Part shown: one piece after another, positions 62,828-64,000 of the stretch
How the letters are laid out: each line of letters starts with the position of its first letter
Numbering within the stretch: position 1 is the first letter of the stretch
NCBI GenBank assembly: GCA_001464055.1
Contig: LNET01000025.1
Coordinates: forward strand, 103,960-167,959
Origin: Burkholderiales bacterium Ga0077543
GTDB taxonomy: Bacteria; Pseudomonadota; Gammaproteobacteria; Burkholderiales; Burkholderiaceae_C
Direction: 5' to 3'
DNA length: 64,000 nt
Notes under the pieces: model-generated
What the model was told of the DNA's origin: nothing
Seen by the model: the letters and a program-made list of their open reading frames with translations, nothing else
Databases searched by the model: none
Position numbers and translations under genes: made by a program

Positions 62828-63544
62828 ATGCCCACAGCCGAACGTGCCAATGCCGGCCTGCACTCGCATGTGCTGGAGCAGGTGTTGGCACGCGTACCCG
62901 ACCACAGCGCGCGCATCCTGGATCTGGGCTGCGGCAGCGGCGCCTTGCTCGGTCGGCTGCTCGTGCAGGGCTACCGAGACCTGCATGGCGTCGACATCGT
63001 TCTCCCAGCCGACCCCGCACCGGGCATTTCCTACACCGAGGCCGATCTGGATGCGCCAGTGCTGCCGTTGGAGGCGGCCTCCGTACACCTGATCTTGTGT
63101 GTGGAGTTCATCGAGCATGTCGAGAACCCCGGCGCGCTGCTGCGCGAGCTCAAACGTGTCATGCATCCAGATGGTCAACTGCTGCTGACAACCCCCAACG
63201 TGCATTCTGTGGAGGCACGTCTGCGCTTGCTGCTGCTGGGCGAACTCAAGCAATTCGATGCCATTGGCGACCCTACGCACATCGCCCCGGTTTTCAGCCA
63301 CCCGTTTGCGCTGCTGCTGCGCCGCCATGGCTTGCGCATCGAGCGGCGCTGGGGCTTTCCTTCGGACGGCAGCAGCCCGACCTCCAGACCCGCGCTGCGT
63401 CTCGCGGCCCGCCTGCTCAGCGGCCTGGGTCTGAAAGGGTCGCCAGCGGGTGATCAACTGTGCCTGTGGGTCGTGCATGAGCGCCCAGCCGAACGGTCGC
63501 ACCAGGGCAGCAAGCGTGAAGCCGTCACGGCGCACTACGCCTGA
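62828..63544 (+). CDS. class I SAM-dependent methyltransferase
   Basis: 238 residues. Motif I is ILDLGCGSGALLGRL (about 30-45), followed by the acidic loop LHGVDIV and the motif VHLILCVEFIEHVENPGALLRELKRVMHPDGQLLLTTPN, typical of Methyltransf_11/UbiE-like small-molecule or sugar methyltransferases. Substrate unknown. The 3' end overlaps a broken SGNH fragment on the other strand by about 20 bases. Confidence 0.85.
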   Translation: MPTAERANAGLHSHVLEQVLARVPDHSARILDLGCGSGALLGRLLVQGYRDLHGVDIVLPADPAPGISYTEADLDAPVLPLEAASVHLILCVEFIEHVENPGALLRELKRVMHPDGQLLLTTPNVHSVEARLRLLLLGELKQFDAIGDPTHIAPVFSHPFALLLRRHGLRIERRWGFPSDGSSPTSRPALRLAARLLSGLGLKGSPAGDQLCLWVVHERPAERSHQGSKREAVTAHYA

Positions 63545-63860
63545 CCGCCTGCAGCGTGAGGCCTTGCCGGTATGGCAAATACAGCGCGGCGAGCGCGGCG
63601 CGTACGCCCTCGGCGATGCGTGCGCCCAGGTGCTGCACTCCGGCCTCCGTAGGGTGGGTGCCATCGCTGCTGACAAACACGTCGCCGTGGCCCGCGCCGG
63701 TAAGGGCGCCCACACGGCCAGTACCGGTTTGCCAGGGACCCGTGCCACCACCGCTGGCGCCTGAACTGCAGCGCCATCCTCCACGCAGCTTGTCTAGAAA
63801 GATTCAGGGCCCGCCGGCCGCTGCCAGTGGCCGGCTCCTTTGTCCGACTACGCCGCAGGG
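63525..63860 (-). pseudogene. truncated SGNH/GDSL-esterase remnant
   Basis: Minus-strand translation gives GGP, a stop (TGA, 63804-63806), then IFLDKLRGGWRCSSGASGGGTGPWQTGTG and DVFVSSDGTHPTEAGVQHLGARIAEGVRAAL. This aligns with the C-terminal end of the intact SGNH protein at 56784-58502 (GPWVFMDNLAGRW, TGPWQTGTG, SGDGTHPSQAGCRYLG). A Trp codon has become TGA and most of the gene is absent. Its upstream (higher-coordinate) end stops near the IS30-like element at about 63900. Confidence 0.8.
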
Positions 63861-63904
63861 GAATTCCTGCGATCAGGCCGGGAAGACCTTTTTTTAGAAG
63901 CGGC

Positions 63905-64000
63905 GGCCTCAAATCTGAAGTGCAACACCCATCGCGTAAGGTGTGCACATGGATCAGACGACGCAGTACCGCCAGCTTCAGCCCGAGGACCGGATGACGA
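63905..64000 (+). mobile_element. left end of an IS30-family element (partial)
   Basis: A transposase start lies at 63949. The A/T-rich stretch AAATCTGAAGTGCAACA at 63911-63927 resembles IS30-family terminal sequence of betaproteobacteria, but the exact inverted repeat cannot be fixed without the right end. Confidence 0.45.
63949..64000 (+). CDS. IS30-family transposase, N-terminal fragment (runs off the edge)
   Basis: The visible residues are MDQTTQYRQLQPEDRMT. IS30 transposases open with Y-R-x-L-x-x-E/D-(E/D)-R, so the call is reasonable but only 17 residues are seen. Confidence 0.6.
   Translation, partial: MDQTTQYRQLQPEDRMT

Overview
The window is GC-rich and gene-dense. Its gene content suggests a betaproteobacterium of the Burkholderiales, in the Rubrivivax/Leptothrix/Ideonella type of lineage: a PEP-CTERM-type exopolysaccharide locus, a VPLPA-CTERM exosortase fused to EpsI, a giant two-partner-secretion adhesin, SPINDLY-type GT41 transferases and a hybrid type II secretion cluster. 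The taxonomic call is inference from gene content and composition; no rRNA gene is present.

Layout. (1) 1-4,500: housekeeping and small genes: a SCO1-like copper chaperone, a CNNM/CorC-type membrane protein, undecaprenyl-diphosphatase UppP, and small proteins of unknown role. (2) 4,753-13,685: a tightly overlapping operon for a type II secretion/type IV pilus-like machine (G, F, E, four PilM/N/O/P-like inner-membrane proteins, secretin, three more pseudopilin-like proteins), followed by a beta-propeller envelope protein (14,002-16,506). (3) 16,543-41,352: about 25 kb of genes all on the minus strand. Read in transcription order it encodes TpsB transporter, 3,500-residue TpsA exoprotein, GT4 glycosyltransferase, a DUF2341-LamG-ExbB fusion, ExbD, TonB, a porin, a coiled-coil protein, Wza-like export lipoprotein, a TIGR03016-like beta-barrel, Wzz/GumC-like chain-length protein, a CpsD-like ATPase and a WcaI-like glycosyltransferase. 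(4) 41,552-53,966: an exosortase module with two GT41 TPR transferases, two paralogous VPLPA-CTERM proteins with sigma-54-like promoters, a PstS-like secreted protein, a PrsT-like TPR lipoprotein and XrtD-EpsI. (5) 54,135-60,985: plus-strand polysaccharide modification genes: WcaF-like acetyltransferase, acyltransferase-SGNH, SGNH lipoprotein, flippase, glycosyltransferase. (6) 61,322-64,000: a degraded accessory patch holding a small antitoxin with a frameshifted and shortened PIN toxin, an ORF6N protein, a truncated KptA, a methyltransferase, a broken SGNH copy in reverse orientation, and the start of an IS30-family transposase at the edge.

How it may work together: the central 45 kb looks like one cell-surface programme. 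Sugars are assembled, flipped and exported (Wzx/Wzz/Wza-like proteins, porin, beta-barrel), modified by acyl groups, and combined with protein surface material of two kinds: a giant TPS adhesin, possibly glycosylated by the neighbouring GT41 enzyme and retained by a C-terminal cysteine loop, and VPLPA-CTERM proteins sorted by XrtD. An ExbB-like motor protein carrying a lectin-like periplasmic head is the most unusual component. Functional links are inferred from gene order and family knowledge only.
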